From positions 620,001 through 684,000 of the forward strand of contig CAUJDF010000044.1 in assembly GCA_963169045.1 (NCBI GenBank): a stretch of 64,000 nucleotides of DNA, read 5' to 3'. Position 1 is the first letter of the stretch, and each line of letters begins with the position of its first letter. Positions 7,589 through 16,252 of the stretch are shown piece by piece. Below the pieces are notes generated by a model. It did not search any database. It had not been told where the DNA came from and worked only from the letters and a program-made list of their open reading frames with translations. The DNA is from Myxococcota bacterium (lineage in GTDB: Bacteria; Myxococcota_A; Bradymonadia; UBA7976; UBA1532). The position numbers were made by a program, and so were the translations under genes.

Positions 7589-9547
7589 TCACTCGGCGGC
7601 GGCCGAGGCGTCGGCGGGGGGAGCCCCGCACTTGTCGGTGAGCCGGCTGCGATAGCTGTTGATCTCGTCGGCCCAGAACTCACCCTCGAAGGGCCACGTC
7701 TGGTACTTGTCGCCGACGAAGATGGTGGCGGCCTTCTGGGCCTCCGCCGTGTCCTTCAGCTCTGCATTGCCGGCGTCTTCGAGCTCCTTGGCGAGCACGT
7801 TGCCGGCGGCCTCGTCGATCTCGATGCGCACTTCGGACAGCTTGATCTCGAGCTCGGTCAGCTCCTGATCCAGCCCCTGCAGGAGCTGGTTGATCTTGAT
7901 GCCGAGCGCGATCGTGCCTTCCTTGTGGCGGTTCTCGACGGTCCGGAGCAGCTCCTGCGACAGCTTGTCGCCGAAGCGGCCGTGCTCCTTCTTGATGCGC
8001 GCGACCTCGCGGCGATAGGCCGTGACGGTCGTGTACAGGTCGTGGAACTCCTCGTTGGCGAGGACGGCTTTGCGCAGCAGTCCAGGCACCTCGACGCCCT
8101 TGGTCGTCTGTCCGAGCACGAAGGCCCGATACAGCGCCTCGGGGGTCGGATACTCGGCGAGGAACGTCGCCAGCGGCTTCTTCAGCGCCAGGTAGCGACC
8201 CTCGACGCGCTTGATCGACGAGTGCGCGAACTCGAAGTGACAGGTGTTCATGTACACCGCCGCCTCGAGGAGCTGCGTGTCGGGGAGGTAGGAGCTCTCC
8301 CAGTCGGGACCGTCGAGGGTGTGGAAGATGCCGAGCCCGCGCCCCACGTCCCCCTTGAGGAAGTAGGACCAGCCCGCCTCGTGGAGCGCGTTCACGTAGC
8401 TCGTCGAGTCCGAAGGCACCTTTCGGTAGTAGAAGATGGCCACGTCGAACAGGCCGACGGTGTACGAGATGCGTGCCAGCGCCAGGTAGGCGAGGTGCGC
8501 GATGCGCGGCTCGTTCTTGGCGTTGGAGGCGACGACCGCCTCCTGGAAGTTCTTCGCGGCGCCGAGGAGCTTGAGGTTCCGCTCGTCGGAGTCGTCGTCG
8601 CCAGCCTCCTGGACGCCGAGCAGGCCCAGCAGGTACTGGGCCTCGCCGTAGTCGGCACCATCGGCACTGACCGTGCCGAGGTACTTCTTTGCCTCGTCGG
8701 CGCGGTTGTAGTCGAAGAAGAACTTGCCGAGGAAGTAGTTGTAGCTGTCCTGGAACGCCTTCGGCGCGTTGCCCACGAAGTAGTTCGTCAGCGCCTCGAG
8801 CGTGACCGGGTTGTACGCGATCTCGCGCGTGCACTTGCGCAGGCCCTCGAACGCGGGAATGAACACCTCGCTCTCGGAGCCAGCGCCGACGAGCTCGTGG
8901 TAGATCTCCGCAGCGTTGCCATAGAGCCGCAGCGCGAAGAGGCTGTCGGCGAGCCCCAGCTTCGCCTGCAGGCCGCTCGGCTTCTTGGGATCGACGCTGT
9001 CGAGAAACTCGCGAAACAGGCGGGCGGCCTTGTAGTAGTCGCCGTCCTCCTGCGCGTCACGAGCGCCGGCGAGCGCGTCGGCGATGCGACGCTTCTCCTC
9101 CGCGTTCATGCGCTCGCGCTCCTGCTCGGCGGCGCGTCGGGCGGCCTCGCGGATGCGCTCCTCTTCCTCGAGCGCGTTCTTCGCCGACTCCTCCTCGTTG
9201 CGCATGCGCGTGAGATCGTCGACGGGCGCCTTCTCGGGGGCGGGCTCCGGCGCCGGCTCGGGGGCGGGCGCGGCGGTGGCGCCGCTGCCCTTGGCCATCA
9301 TCTGTTCGATGACGGCCTTGGGAACGCCGGCGGCCTCGAGGTTCTTGAGGTCGTCGACCGTGAGGTTGAACGACGCGCCGGTGCTCTGCAGCGTCTGGAC
9401 GATGACCGCCGGGGGCAGCCCCGACTTGTGCATCTGGATGACGTTGTCGACCGAGATCGCGAGGGCGGAGGTCGTGGACAACAGGAGGGCGAGGACCCCC
9501 CCGGCCACACCGCTCGCGAACCGACCGCGGTGCTTCCGTGGTTTCAT
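7589..9547 (-). CDS. Periplasmic TPR/coiled-coil protein, GltC-like
   Basis: A 652-residue protein with an N-terminal signal (about residues 10-30, ALLLSTTSALA). A short helical module at about 31-88 (VDNVIQMHKSGLPPAVIVQTL) is followed by a Pro/Ala/Glu linker and a charged coiled coil at about 120-160 (EEERIREAARRAAEQERERM). The rest is mostly TPR-like helices, ending in a second coiled coil. Length and order resemble GltC of the Myxococcus gliding machine, where it accompanies the GltA/GltB barrels. The gene lies 18 bp behind the barrel gene here, which supports the call. The exact homologue and direct partners are inferred. Confidence 0.75.
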   Translation of the reverse strand: MKPRKHRGRFASGVAGGVLALLLSTTSALAISVDNVIQMHKSGLPPAVIVQTLQSTGASFNLTVDDLKNLEAAGVPKAVIEQMMAKGSGATAAPAPEPAPEPAPEKAPVDDLTRMRNEEESAKNALEEEERIREAARRAAEQERERMNAEEKRRIADALAGARDAQEDGDYYKAARLFREFLDSVDPKKPSGLQAKLGLADSLFALRLYGNAAEIYHELVGAGSESEVFIPAFEGLRKCTREIAYNPVTLEALTNYFVGNAPKAFQDSYNYFLGKFFFDYNRADEAKKYLGTVSADGADYGEAQYLLGLLGVQEAGDDDSDERNLKLLGAAKNFQEAVVASNAKNEPRIAHLAYLALARISYTVGLFDVAIFYYRKVPSDSTSYVNALHEAGWSYFLKGDVGRGLGIFHTLDGPDWESSYLPDTQLLEAAVYMNTCHFEFAHSSIKRVEGRYLALKKPLATFLAEYPTPEALYRAFVLGQTTKGVEVPGLLRKAVLANEEFHDLYTTVTAYRREVARIKKEHGRFGDKLSQELLRTVENRHKEGTIALGIKINQLLQGLDQELTELEIKLSEVRIEIDEAAGNVLAKELEDAGNAELKDTAEAQKAATIFVGDKYQTWPFEGEFWADEINSYRSRLTDKCGAPPADASAAAE

Positions 9548-9565
9548 GCGTCGCCGCTCCTTGGT

Positions 9566-10375
9566 CTACAGCAGGAAGCCGACGCCCAGCGAGAGCTCCA
9601 CGGGCTTGGAGACGCCGCCGCGCGCCTTCTCGAAGAACATGTGCCGATACTCGGTGCGCACGTTGAACGAGTCGGTGAGGAACCACCGAAAGCCGGCGGC
9701 GATGTTCGCCGCGGGCTTGCGCACCTCGTTCTGCTGGAAGTTGTCGCCCGGCGTCCGCTCCGTCTTGTGGACGAGGCCCGCCCCGAGACCGATGTAGGTA
9801 TCGAAGTGGGTCAGCTTCGCGCCGAGCAGGCTGATCTTGCCGTAGATCGGCGACCAGAGCAGGTCAACGTGGTAATAAAACTGAATGATCTCCTCGATGT
9901 CGGCCTCCTTCAGGCCGATCGCGGGATCAGTCTTGAGGAACTCGGTCAGGCCGGTGTCCTGGTTGAGCGCATAGGCGAAGGAGGCCTCGACGTCGAAGGA
10001 CTCCGAGATGTGGTACCCGATGCGGCCGCCGAGCGGGTAGTAGACGATGAAGTCGTCGTTCGGGATCGTCGACCCGAAGAGCGTGAACTCGAGGCGGCCG
10101 TCCTTCTCGAACAGCCGCTTCTGCACGACCTCGATCTCGCGCTGCTGGCCCCAGATCTCGGCCAGGTCTCCCTCGAGCTCCTTCTCGGCCTTCGTCGCGG
10201 TGTCATCGGACACCTCATCGGCCGCTGGCGCCGCCTCCGACGCTCCGCTCGACTCCGACGACGGCGCAGCAGCCTCCGTCCCCCCGCCCTCGGCAGGCGG
10301 GTTGTCCTGCGCGTGGGCGGTCCCCATCGAAACCAGCGCGGCCAGCGCCGCGAACAGGAACCCGTCCTTCTTCAT
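9566..10375 (-). CDS. Outer-membrane beta-barrel protein (GltA/GltB/GltH-like)
   Basis: The start at 10375 (MKKDGFLFAALAALVSMG) is preferred because a GGGGAG site lies 10 bp upstream; a Met seven codons earlier abuts that site too closely. A signal peptide (ends AHA-Q) precedes an acidic, coiled segment (about 25-85: Ser/Ala/Glu-rich, then KAEKELEGDLAEIWGQQ). The rest alternates as amphipathic strands (LEFTLFGS, VYYPLGGRIGYH, VDLLWSPIYGKI, FNVRTEYRHMFF) and ends LSLGVGFLL, a typical barrel terminus with hydrophobic last residues. 'Outer membrane beta-barrel domain' proteins of this kind are the GltA/B/H class. It lies between the VWA lipoprotein (17 bp) and the GltC-like gene (18 bp). Confidence 0.82.
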   Translation of the reverse strand: MKKDGFLFAALAALVSMGTAHAQDNPPAEGGGTEAAAPSSESSGASEAAPAADEVSDDTATKAEKELEGDLAEIWGQQREIEVVQKRLFEKDGRLEFTLFGSTIPNDDFIVYYPLGGRIGYHISESFDVEASFAYALNQDTGLTEFLKTDPAIGLKEADIEEIIQFYYHVDLLWSPIYGKISLLGAKLTHFDTYIGLGAGLVHKTERTPGDNFQQNEVRKPAANIAAGFRWFLTDSFNVRTEYRHMFFEKARGGVSKPVELSLGVGFLL

Positions 10376-10392
10376 GGAGGTCATGCTCCCCG

Positions 10393-11685
10393 TCATTTCT
10401 TGTAGAACCAGAGGCGCGAGTCCCGGGTCTGGGCATTCACGTCGCGGGACAGGGCCATCGGGGCCGAAGCGGTGTTGCCGCCGAGGGTGACGCTGAGCTC
10501 CGACGTCAGGAGGTAGCCTCCGGGCGTGAACGCGCCGGCGCCGAGACCCGTCTGGACGTTGAGCCGCCAGGTGCCGACCACCCGGTTGCGCAGGATGGTG
10601 GGCAGGTCGCCGTTCGCCGTGAACTCCGTGGCATCACGAAGGAAAATGTACTCGCCCCCCGTCCGGCAGGCGAGATCGGCGTACTTCGCGTTGTGACCGC
10701 GAGGCCACGAGAGCGGCGCCACCGCCGCTGAAGGAGGCACCTGCAGGTGGACGACGATCACCGGGATCGGCGCCGGCACGCTCTCGCCATCGACCGTGCG
10801 GCGGTGGTTGGCGAACTTCTCGGTGACGCTCTCGATCGTGACGCCTTCCGGCGAGGTGTCGCCGGTCTCGGTGCCATCGGTGAAGACGACCACCACCGGG
10901 TTGAGGTCGGCGTTGCCGGCGAAGTCGATGATGCGGGTGAGCGCCTGGTCGAGCGCGTGCGCCAGCGGCGTACCGCCCTCGGGCTGATTGATGTCCAGCT
11001 GGTTGAGGGCCTCTTCGGTGACGCTGCGGTTGCGGCTCGGCTCCGCCTGATTGATGTCGGCGAACTCGCGGTTGAACGGCAGCAGCGAAACGTAGTCGCC
11101 CTCGGGCAGCTCGGCGATGAAGTCGCGGAAGAACACGATGCGCTGGTCGCCGAGATCGCTGGCGCGCGTCGTGTCGACGTTGCCCGTGATCGGATCGAGG
11201 CCGATGAGGCTGCCCGACTGATCCATGAGCAGGACGATGAGCCGGTCGTCGTCCTTGCGCTCCGCACCGCCCGACCACAAGAACTTGAGAGCGTCGGGGT
11301 TGAGACCCACGGGGAGACGGACGCGCTCCTGGCCCTCGGTCTCGCCGTCGTTCTCGGCGAGGCCCTGCTTGCCCATGAGCTCGCCGGGGTCGGTGCCCGC
11401 AGGGTTGTCGACGAAGCGGAAATCGCTGTAGGTGAGCAGGTCGCCGACCTTGCCGGACTCGCCGCTGATGCGGTCGTCGGGCAGCAGCGCCGAGTCCTCG
11501 TCGAGCAACATGACCGACATCTCGACGTTGGTCAGGTTGTCGTTCTCGGGCGCCTTGCAGGCGCCGGGCACGAGCACTCGGGAGAAACTCAGCCGCTGCG
11601 AGTCCAGTCCCACCGTCGAGTCGCATCCCGCCAGCAGCAGGACGGCAGCGCCCCAGAGGCTCCGGGCCGGTCTTCGGTCGCGCAT
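10393..11685 (-). CDS. VWA-domain lipoprotein, CglB-like adhesin candidate
   Basis: A 430-residue protein with lipobox LLLAGC (Cys21) and a von Willebrand factor A domain at about 148-345. The metal-ion-dependent adhesion site is complete: DQSGS (D155, S157, S159), Thr239 in GGTPLAHAL and Asp270 in FTDGT. A beta-rich C-terminus follows (about 370-430). CglB of Myxococcus xanthus is a VWA lipoprotein of about 416 residues that is exposed at gliding focal adhesions and works with the GltA/B/H/K barrels. Finding a VWA lipoprotein as first gene of a Glt-like operon supports the same role. It diverges from the HYDIN-like lipoprotein array across 184 bp. The VWA call is firm; CglB equivalence is inferred from size, lipidation and context. 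Confidence 0.83.
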   Translation of the reverse strand: MRDRRPARSLWGAAVLLLAGCDSTVGLDSQRLSFSRVLVPGACKAPENDNLTNVEMSVMLLDEDSALLPDDRISGESGKVGDLLTYSDFRFVDNPAGTDPGELMGKQGLAENDGETEGQERVRLPVGLNPDALKFLWSGGAERKDDDRLIVLLMDQSGSLIGLDPITGNVDTTRASDLGDQRIVFFRDFIAELPEGDYVSLLPFNREFADINQAEPSRNRSVTEEALNQLDINQPEGGTPLAHALDQALTRIIDFAGNADLNPVVVVFTDGTETGDTSPEGVTIESVTEKFANHRRTVDGESVPAPIPVIVVHLQVPPSAAVAPLSWPRGHNAKYADLACRTGGEYIFLRDATEFTANGDLPTILRNRVVGTWRLNVQTGLGAGAFTPGGYLLTSELSVTLGGNTASAPMALSRDVNAQTRDSRLWFYKK

Positions 11686-11869
11686 CGAGAGTACTTCCCC
11701 TCCGGGTCCGGGCGTATTCCGTGAAGGCTGGATTTAAGCGAGGGGGGGCTGCTATACCCGAGTGAAAATTTTTGCACTGCATCGACACGGGGGCCGCCCC
11801 AAGTATGGCGGCGTGGGGTCGAGCGGCCCGTCGAACGCGGTGCCGGTGTCCATCTCAAAGGAGCTTTCG

Positions 11870-13978
11870 ATGTTGAATCTGGGGGGAATGAGGTGGCTCG
11901 CCGGCCTGACCGCCGCCGGCCTCTTCCTCGTCGGTTGCGGTGACGACGGCATCAAGTCGAGCACGACCGCGAGACTGGCCGCCGATCCGAGCGCGTTCGT
12001 GTTTCCCAAGCTCGGACTGGGACAGAACGTCGACCGGACCGTGACGATTCGCAACGAGGGCGAGGGCGACCTCGTCATCAAGAAGATCAAGCCCGACTAC
12101 CAGCTCGACAAGGAGTTCCGCCTCGGCTACCGCAAGGCGGACGATGCCACCATCTACGATGGCATCGGCGCCGAGGGTGAGGACCACTTCGCCGAGCAAG
12201 GCCTCTATCCGCTCGTCGTCCCGGGCGGCGGATCGCTCGACCTGGTCCTCAACTACAAGCCCGCCGACGAGATCGCCGACGGCGGCAAGCTGGTGCTCGA
12301 CACCAACGTCGACGACAACTTCGAGATCGCCATCCGCATCGCCAACGTCGGCGCCGAGATCAACGTCTCGCCGACCACGCTCGACTTCGGCCGCGTGCCC
12401 GCCGGCGAGAGCAAGACGCTCGAGGTGACGGTCACCAATCTCGGCCAGGTGGAGCTCGACGTCACCGGCATCCTGGTCAACGGTTCCCAGGAGTTCCAGC
12501 CGCGCATCGACGGCAAGGATCCGCGCCGCGTGCCCGAAGTGCTCCAGAACCCCGACAAGGAGGGCGCTCAGGGCCTCGGCGCCGGCAAGTCCTTCACGAT
12601 CGAGGTGACCTACTCGCCCGCGGTCGAAGGCCCGGACCGCGCCGAGATGCAGATCGCCAGCAGCGACCCCAACCGTCCCGGGATCAAGGTGAACCTCACC
12701 GCCAACGGCGCGACGCCCTGCCTGAAGGTCGTCCCGGCGGCGGTGGAGTTTCCGTCGAGCCTCGTGAACCGCGTCGACTCGCGACAGTTCACCATCGAGA
12801 GCTGCGGCGGCGAAGCCCTCGAGATCTACGGCATCGACGCCATCGATGGCCCCGACGGCGGCGACGCGTTCAAGGTCGACGAGGAGTCCCTCCCCTCGTT
12901 CCCGGCGGTGCTCCCCGCGGCCGAAGCCGGACAGGCCCCGCCGAGCCGCGCCATCGGGGTCACGTTCGAGCCGCGCGAGCAGCGCATCTACAACGGCGCG
13001 ATCGGGATCATCAGCAACGATCCCACCGGCGAGCCGATGGTCGAGGGCGAGACGACGCGCTATCTCCGCCGCGTCAGCCTGCTGGGTCGTGGCGTGCTCA
13101 ACGCCTGCCCCCAGGCCCGTCCCGTCCAGGACGAGTTCAACGTCCAGCCGCTCGACGTGATCGCCCTCGACGGCGGCGCCTCGATCGACCAAGACGGCCC
13201 GATGAACAAGCCGGTCGAGTATGAGTGGGTCGTGCTCTCGTCGCCCGAAGGCTCGTTGTCGGTGCCGGGCGAGGCCCTCCTGAACCCCGGCGACCCGGCC
13301 CTCGGCGTCCGCGACGACGACAAGAGCACGCCGACCGCGGTGTTCTGGGCCGATCTCGTCGGCACCTATACCCTCGAGCTGCGGGTCCGCGACAACCTCG
13401 GTCTGGGCCCGGATCAGTGCGAGACGGCGGTGGCAACGGTCACCATCGTGGCCAAGCCGGAGCAGGCCATCCACGTGCAGCTGGTGTGGCGGACGCCCAA
13501 CGACCCGGACGTGACCGACACCGAGGGCACCGACCTCGACCTGCACCTCCTGCACCCGAACGCCGAGGGCTGGTTCACGGCGCCGTACGACTGCTACTAC
13601 TACAACCCGACGCCGGACTGGGGTCAGCTCGACAACCCCGACGACGACCCGTCGATCGACATCGACGACATCAACGGCAACGGGCCCGAGAACATCAGCC
13701 TGACGAACCCGGAGAACACGACGACGCTCGGCGCGCCGTACATCGTGGGTGTTCACTACTACCGCAGCGCGGATCGTCGCACCGGCTTCGACTTCGGCCC
13801 GAGTTTTGCCAAGGTGCGCATCTTCATCAACGGCAACCTCTCCTGGGACTTCAGCGCCGATGGCGACCCGGGGGAGAAGCAGATGGAGGCCGAGGACCAC
13901 TTCTGGGACGTGGCCGACATCCAGTGGCCGTCGGGCGAGGTCCGCAAGCGCGACCGGTACTATCAGCAGCGTCCCTGA
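11870..13978 (+). CDS. HYDIN-like (choice-of-anchor D) lipoprotein 1
   Basis: The start at 11870 has an AAAGGAG site 7 bp upstream; the ORF is open 36 codons further but without a signal. The 702-residue protein has lipobox LFLVGC followed by acidic residues. It contains about three immunoglobulin-like ASPM-SPD2-Hydin/choice-of-anchor-D repeats (FPKLGLGQNVDRTVTIRNEG, LDFGRVPAGESKTLEVTVTN). A PKD-like segment follows (YEWVVLSSPEGS...TYTLELRVRDNLG). The C-terminal domain carries conserved acidic motifs (TDLDLHLLHP, DDPSIDIDDINGNGPEN). It is the first of four related genes on the same strand. Such proteins are common on myxobacterial surfaces and are thought to be structural or adhesive; the exact job is unknown. 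The acidic C-terminal motifs could bind calcium. Confidence 0.85.
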   Translation: MLNLGGMRWLAGLTAAGLFLVGCGDDGIKSSTTARLAADPSAFVFPKLGLGQNVDRTVTIRNEGEGDLVIKKIKPDYQLDKEFRLGYRKADDATIYDGIGAEGEDHFAEQGLYPLVVPGGGSLDLVLNYKPADEIADGGKLVLDTNVDDNFEIAIRIANVGAEINVSPTTLDFGRVPAGESKTLEVTVTNLGQVELDVTGILVNGSQEFQPRIDGKDPRRVPEVLQNPDKEGAQGLGAGKSFTIEVTYSPAVEGPDRAEMQIASSDPNRPGIKVNLTANGATPCLKVVPAAVEFPSSLVNRVDSRQFTIESCGGEALEIYGIDAIDGPDGGDAFKVDEESLPSFPAVLPAAEAGQAPPSRAIGVTFEPREQRIYNGAIGIISNDPTGEPMVEGETTRYLRRVSLLGRGVLNACPQARPVQDEFNVQPLDVIALDGGASIDQDGPMNKPVEYEWVVLSSPEGSLSVPGEALLNPGDPALGVRDDDKSTPTAVFWADLVGTYTLELRVRDNLGLGPDQCETAVATVTIVAKPEQAIHVQLVWRTPNDPDVTDTEGTDLDLHLLHPNAEGWFTAPYDCYYYNPTPDWGQLDNPDDDPSIDIDDINGNGPENISLTNPENTTTLGAPYIVGVHYYRSADRRTGFDFGPSFAKVRIFINGNLSWDFSADGDPGEKQMEAEDHFWDVADIQWPSGEVRKRDRYYQQRP

Positions 13979-14002
13979 GAGAGACGTTGCGAGGCCGAGC
14001 CT

Positions 14003-14035
14003 ACGACCCCGTCCGCGATCGCGCGGCGGGGTCGT
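14003..14035 (+). terminator. Strong hairpin between HYDIN-like genes 1 and 2
   Basis: The sequence forms a near-perfect stem: nine pairs (ACGACCCCG with CGGGGTCGT), a single T bulge, five more pairs (CCGCG/CGCGG) and an ATCG loop. It is followed by CCCGTTTCC rather than a clean T run. It lies 24 bp after the stop of gene 1. It could be an attenuating or partial terminator, or an mRNA-stabilising 3' hairpin that sets different expression of the two genes. Confidence 0.6.
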
Positions 14036-14072
14036 CCCGTTTCCTGGTGCCCGCACCGAGCGAGGGAATGTC

Positions 14073-16142
14073 ATGGGGCGTTGGATTCGATGGAGCCTGC
14101 TGGCGGTGGTCCTGGGCGCGACGCCAGCCGGCATCGTCGGTTGCGATGACGGCGTGAACGTCTCGCAGACGCCGGCGCTGCAGTTCGCGCCGCCGGAGTT
14201 CCGCTTCCCGAAGCTTCAGCCGGGGCAGTCGATCGTCCGGGAGGTCATCGTGACGAACGGTGGCTCGGGCGACCTGTTCCTCGGTGATCTCCGCCTCGAG
14301 GATGACTCGACGGCCGGCGAGTTCGAGCTGTTCGTCCGCAGCGACGACGGGCAGCTCGGCAGCGTCCCTTCCGAGTTGACGCTGCCGGGCGACGGTGACC
14401 AGCGCCTGGTGCTCGCCGTCCGCTACAGCCCCACCGATCCCGACGCGACGCCCGACCGCGGCGCAGTGCGCATCCGCACCAACGATGCCAACAGCGAGGA
14501 CGTCTCCATCCCCGTCACCAGCGGCGACATCGGGGCAGAGATCCTCGTGAGCCCGCGCACGCTCGACTTCGACTCCGTCGAGGCCGGGCAGACCGGCGTC
14601 GAGCAGGTGACCATCACCAACCTCGGCCAGGTGGAGCTGGTGATCAGCCGCCTCGACGTGAGCGGCAGCCAGGACTTCGGCGCCCGCTTCCAGGACCGGA
14701 ACGTCACCGGCGATCTGGGCGAGAACCCGCTCGTCGTCCCCCAGGGCGAGTCGATCGTGCTCGACGTGACCTACGCGCCGCCCTCGCTCGGTCCCGATAC
14801 CGCCGAGTTGAAGATCTCGAGCAACGACGCGGCGCGTCCGACGGTCGTCGTCAATCTGCGCGCGAACGGCGCGGCGCCGTGCATTCAGGTCGCGCCGGAG
14901 ACGGTCGACTTCGGCTCCGCGTTGATGGTGCCGGGCACCGACGTCGAGACGCCCAACACACGTCCCCTCGTCATCGAGAGCTGCGGGACGACCCCGCTGC
15001 GCGTGACCGGGCTCGCGATCGAGAACGACGACGGCACCTTCCGGGTCCTCACCGAGCTCACGCCCGACGATGAGACCGGCGCGCTCTTCGAGCTCCCGGC
15101 GCGCGACCCGGAAGCGCCGGCGCTGCCGAGCCGCGACCTGCAGATCGGGTTCTGGCCGGTGGAGACGCGCGCGTACGGCAATCGACTGCTGATCACGAGC
15201 AATGCCAGCGACGAGCCCTTCCCCGTCGACCTGTTCGGACGCGGCGTCGACAACGCCTGCCCCATCCCGGCAGCGCGCGAGACCGATCTGCACGTCCAGC
15301 CCCTCGACATCATCACCCTCGACGGCACGCCCTCGAGCGATCCGGGTGGCGAGGTGCGCAAGTGGCGCTGGACGGTCGTCGATCGTCCCCAGGGCAGCGT
15401 CAGCGTGCCGGTTGAATCGTTCACCGATGCACGACGCCCCGCCGACGGCGGCGAGCCCGACGAAGAGACGACGCCCCAGGCCCTGTTCTTCGTCGACCTG
15501 GCGGGCCAGTACACGATCGAGCTGCAGGTCATCGACAACCTCGGGCAGACGAGCTGCGAGCCCAAGGCGGTCGAGCGCGTGGTGATCGACGCCGTGCCCG
15601 ACAAGGACCTGCACGTCCAGCTCGTCTGGTCGACGCCCGAGGATCCGGACGAGACCGACAGCAGGGGCACCGACGTCGACCTGCACGTGCGGCATCAGAA
15701 CGCCGGAGAGTTCTGGAGCGACAGCACCTGGGACTGTTACTTCCGCAACGTCAACCCCGACTGGGGCGCCCAGGGCGACGTCGTCGACAATCCGAGCCTC
15801 GACATCGACGACACGAACGGCGCGGGGCCGGAGAACGTCAACCTCTCTCGTCCGGAGCCGGGTGTCACGTACGACATCGGCGCCGTCTACTTCCGCTCCG
15901 AGAGCACCTTCGGCGATCCGGAGCGCGATCCGCGCCAGGAGCACCTGAGCCTCGTGACGGTGCGTGTCTATGCCAAGGGCGAGCTCCTCGCCGAGTGGGT
16001 GGACCGCGAGCTCGAGCGCGTGGCCCAGCTCTGGTGGGTGGCCAGCGTCGAATGGTGCGACGACGCCTCCCGCTGCCCGGTGGTGGTTCCGCGCGACGAG
16101 GTCTTCGAGGAAGGCCAGTACCAGACGGCCGCGTCTCCTTGA
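14073..16142 (+). CDS. HYDIN-like (choice-of-anchor D) lipoprotein 2
   Basis: A 689-residue paralogue of the previous protein, starting at the ATG at 14073 behind GAGGGAA. The lipobox is AGIVGC. Order: three choice-of-anchor-D repeats (FPKLQPGQSIVREVIVTNGG; LDFDSVEAGQTGVEQVTITN), a PKD-like segment (WRWTVVDRPQGS), and the same C-terminal domain (TDVDLHVRHQ, NPSLDIDDTNGAGPEN). Identity to gene 1 is visible throughout, so the pair arose by tandem duplication. In both, the segment between PKD and C-terminal domain includes an LHVQLVW or IHVQLVW strand. Predicted lipid-anchored, outer-membrane or surface location. Confidence 0.85.
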   Translation: MGRWIRWSLLAVVLGATPAGIVGCDDGVNVSQTPALQFAPPEFRFPKLQPGQSIVREVIVTNGGSGDLFLGDLRLEDDSTAGEFELFVRSDDGQLGSVPSELTLPGDGDQRLVLAVRYSPTDPDATPDRGAVRIRTNDANSEDVSIPVTSGDIGAEILVSPRTLDFDSVEAGQTGVEQVTITNLGQVELVISRLDVSGSQDFGARFQDRNVTGDLGENPLVVPQGESIVLDVTYAPPSLGPDTAELKISSNDAARPTVVVNLRANGAAPCIQVAPETVDFGSALMVPGTDVETPNTRPLVIESCGTTPLRVTGLAIENDDGTFRVLTELTPDDETGALFELPARDPEAPALPSRDLQIGFWPVETRAYGNRLLITSNASDEPFPVDLFGRGVDNACPIPAARETDLHVQPLDIITLDGTPSSDPGGEVRKWRWTVVDRPQGSVSVPVESFTDARRPADGGEPDEETTPQALFFVDLAGQYTIELQVIDNLGQTSCEPKAVERVVIDAVPDKDLHVQLVWSTPEDPDETDSRGTDVDLHVRHQNAGEFWSDSTWDCYFRNVNPDWGAQGDVVDNPSLDIDDTNGAGPENVNLSRPEPGVTYDIGAVYFRSESTFGDPERDPRQEHLSLVTVRVYAKGELLAEWVDRELERVAQLWWVASVEWCDDASRCPVVVPRDEVFEEGQYQTAASP

Positions 16143-16252
16143 GCCACCGGCGCAGGCCGTCTCTACCGTCTCTCACGACGGATCACATGCTTGTCGGCGC
16201 GGGCCGGCCGTTGTTATCGTTCGGGGCTTCTCCGGCTCCGTGGGGTGGGGTC

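Noticed and set aside
4401-7655. Plus-strand ORF of 1084 codons opposite the large TPR gene
   Set aside because: It is antisense to a gene with clear signal peptide and TPRs; Lys/Glu-rich GC-rich genes leave the complementary frame open, giving a Leu/Val/Arg-rich artificial protein.
362-11685. Calling this cluster a complete gliding motility system
   Set aside because: No AglRQS-type motor, MglA or GltG/H-specific partners are in the window, and the Nfs spore-coat machine has similar parts; only the component families are supported.
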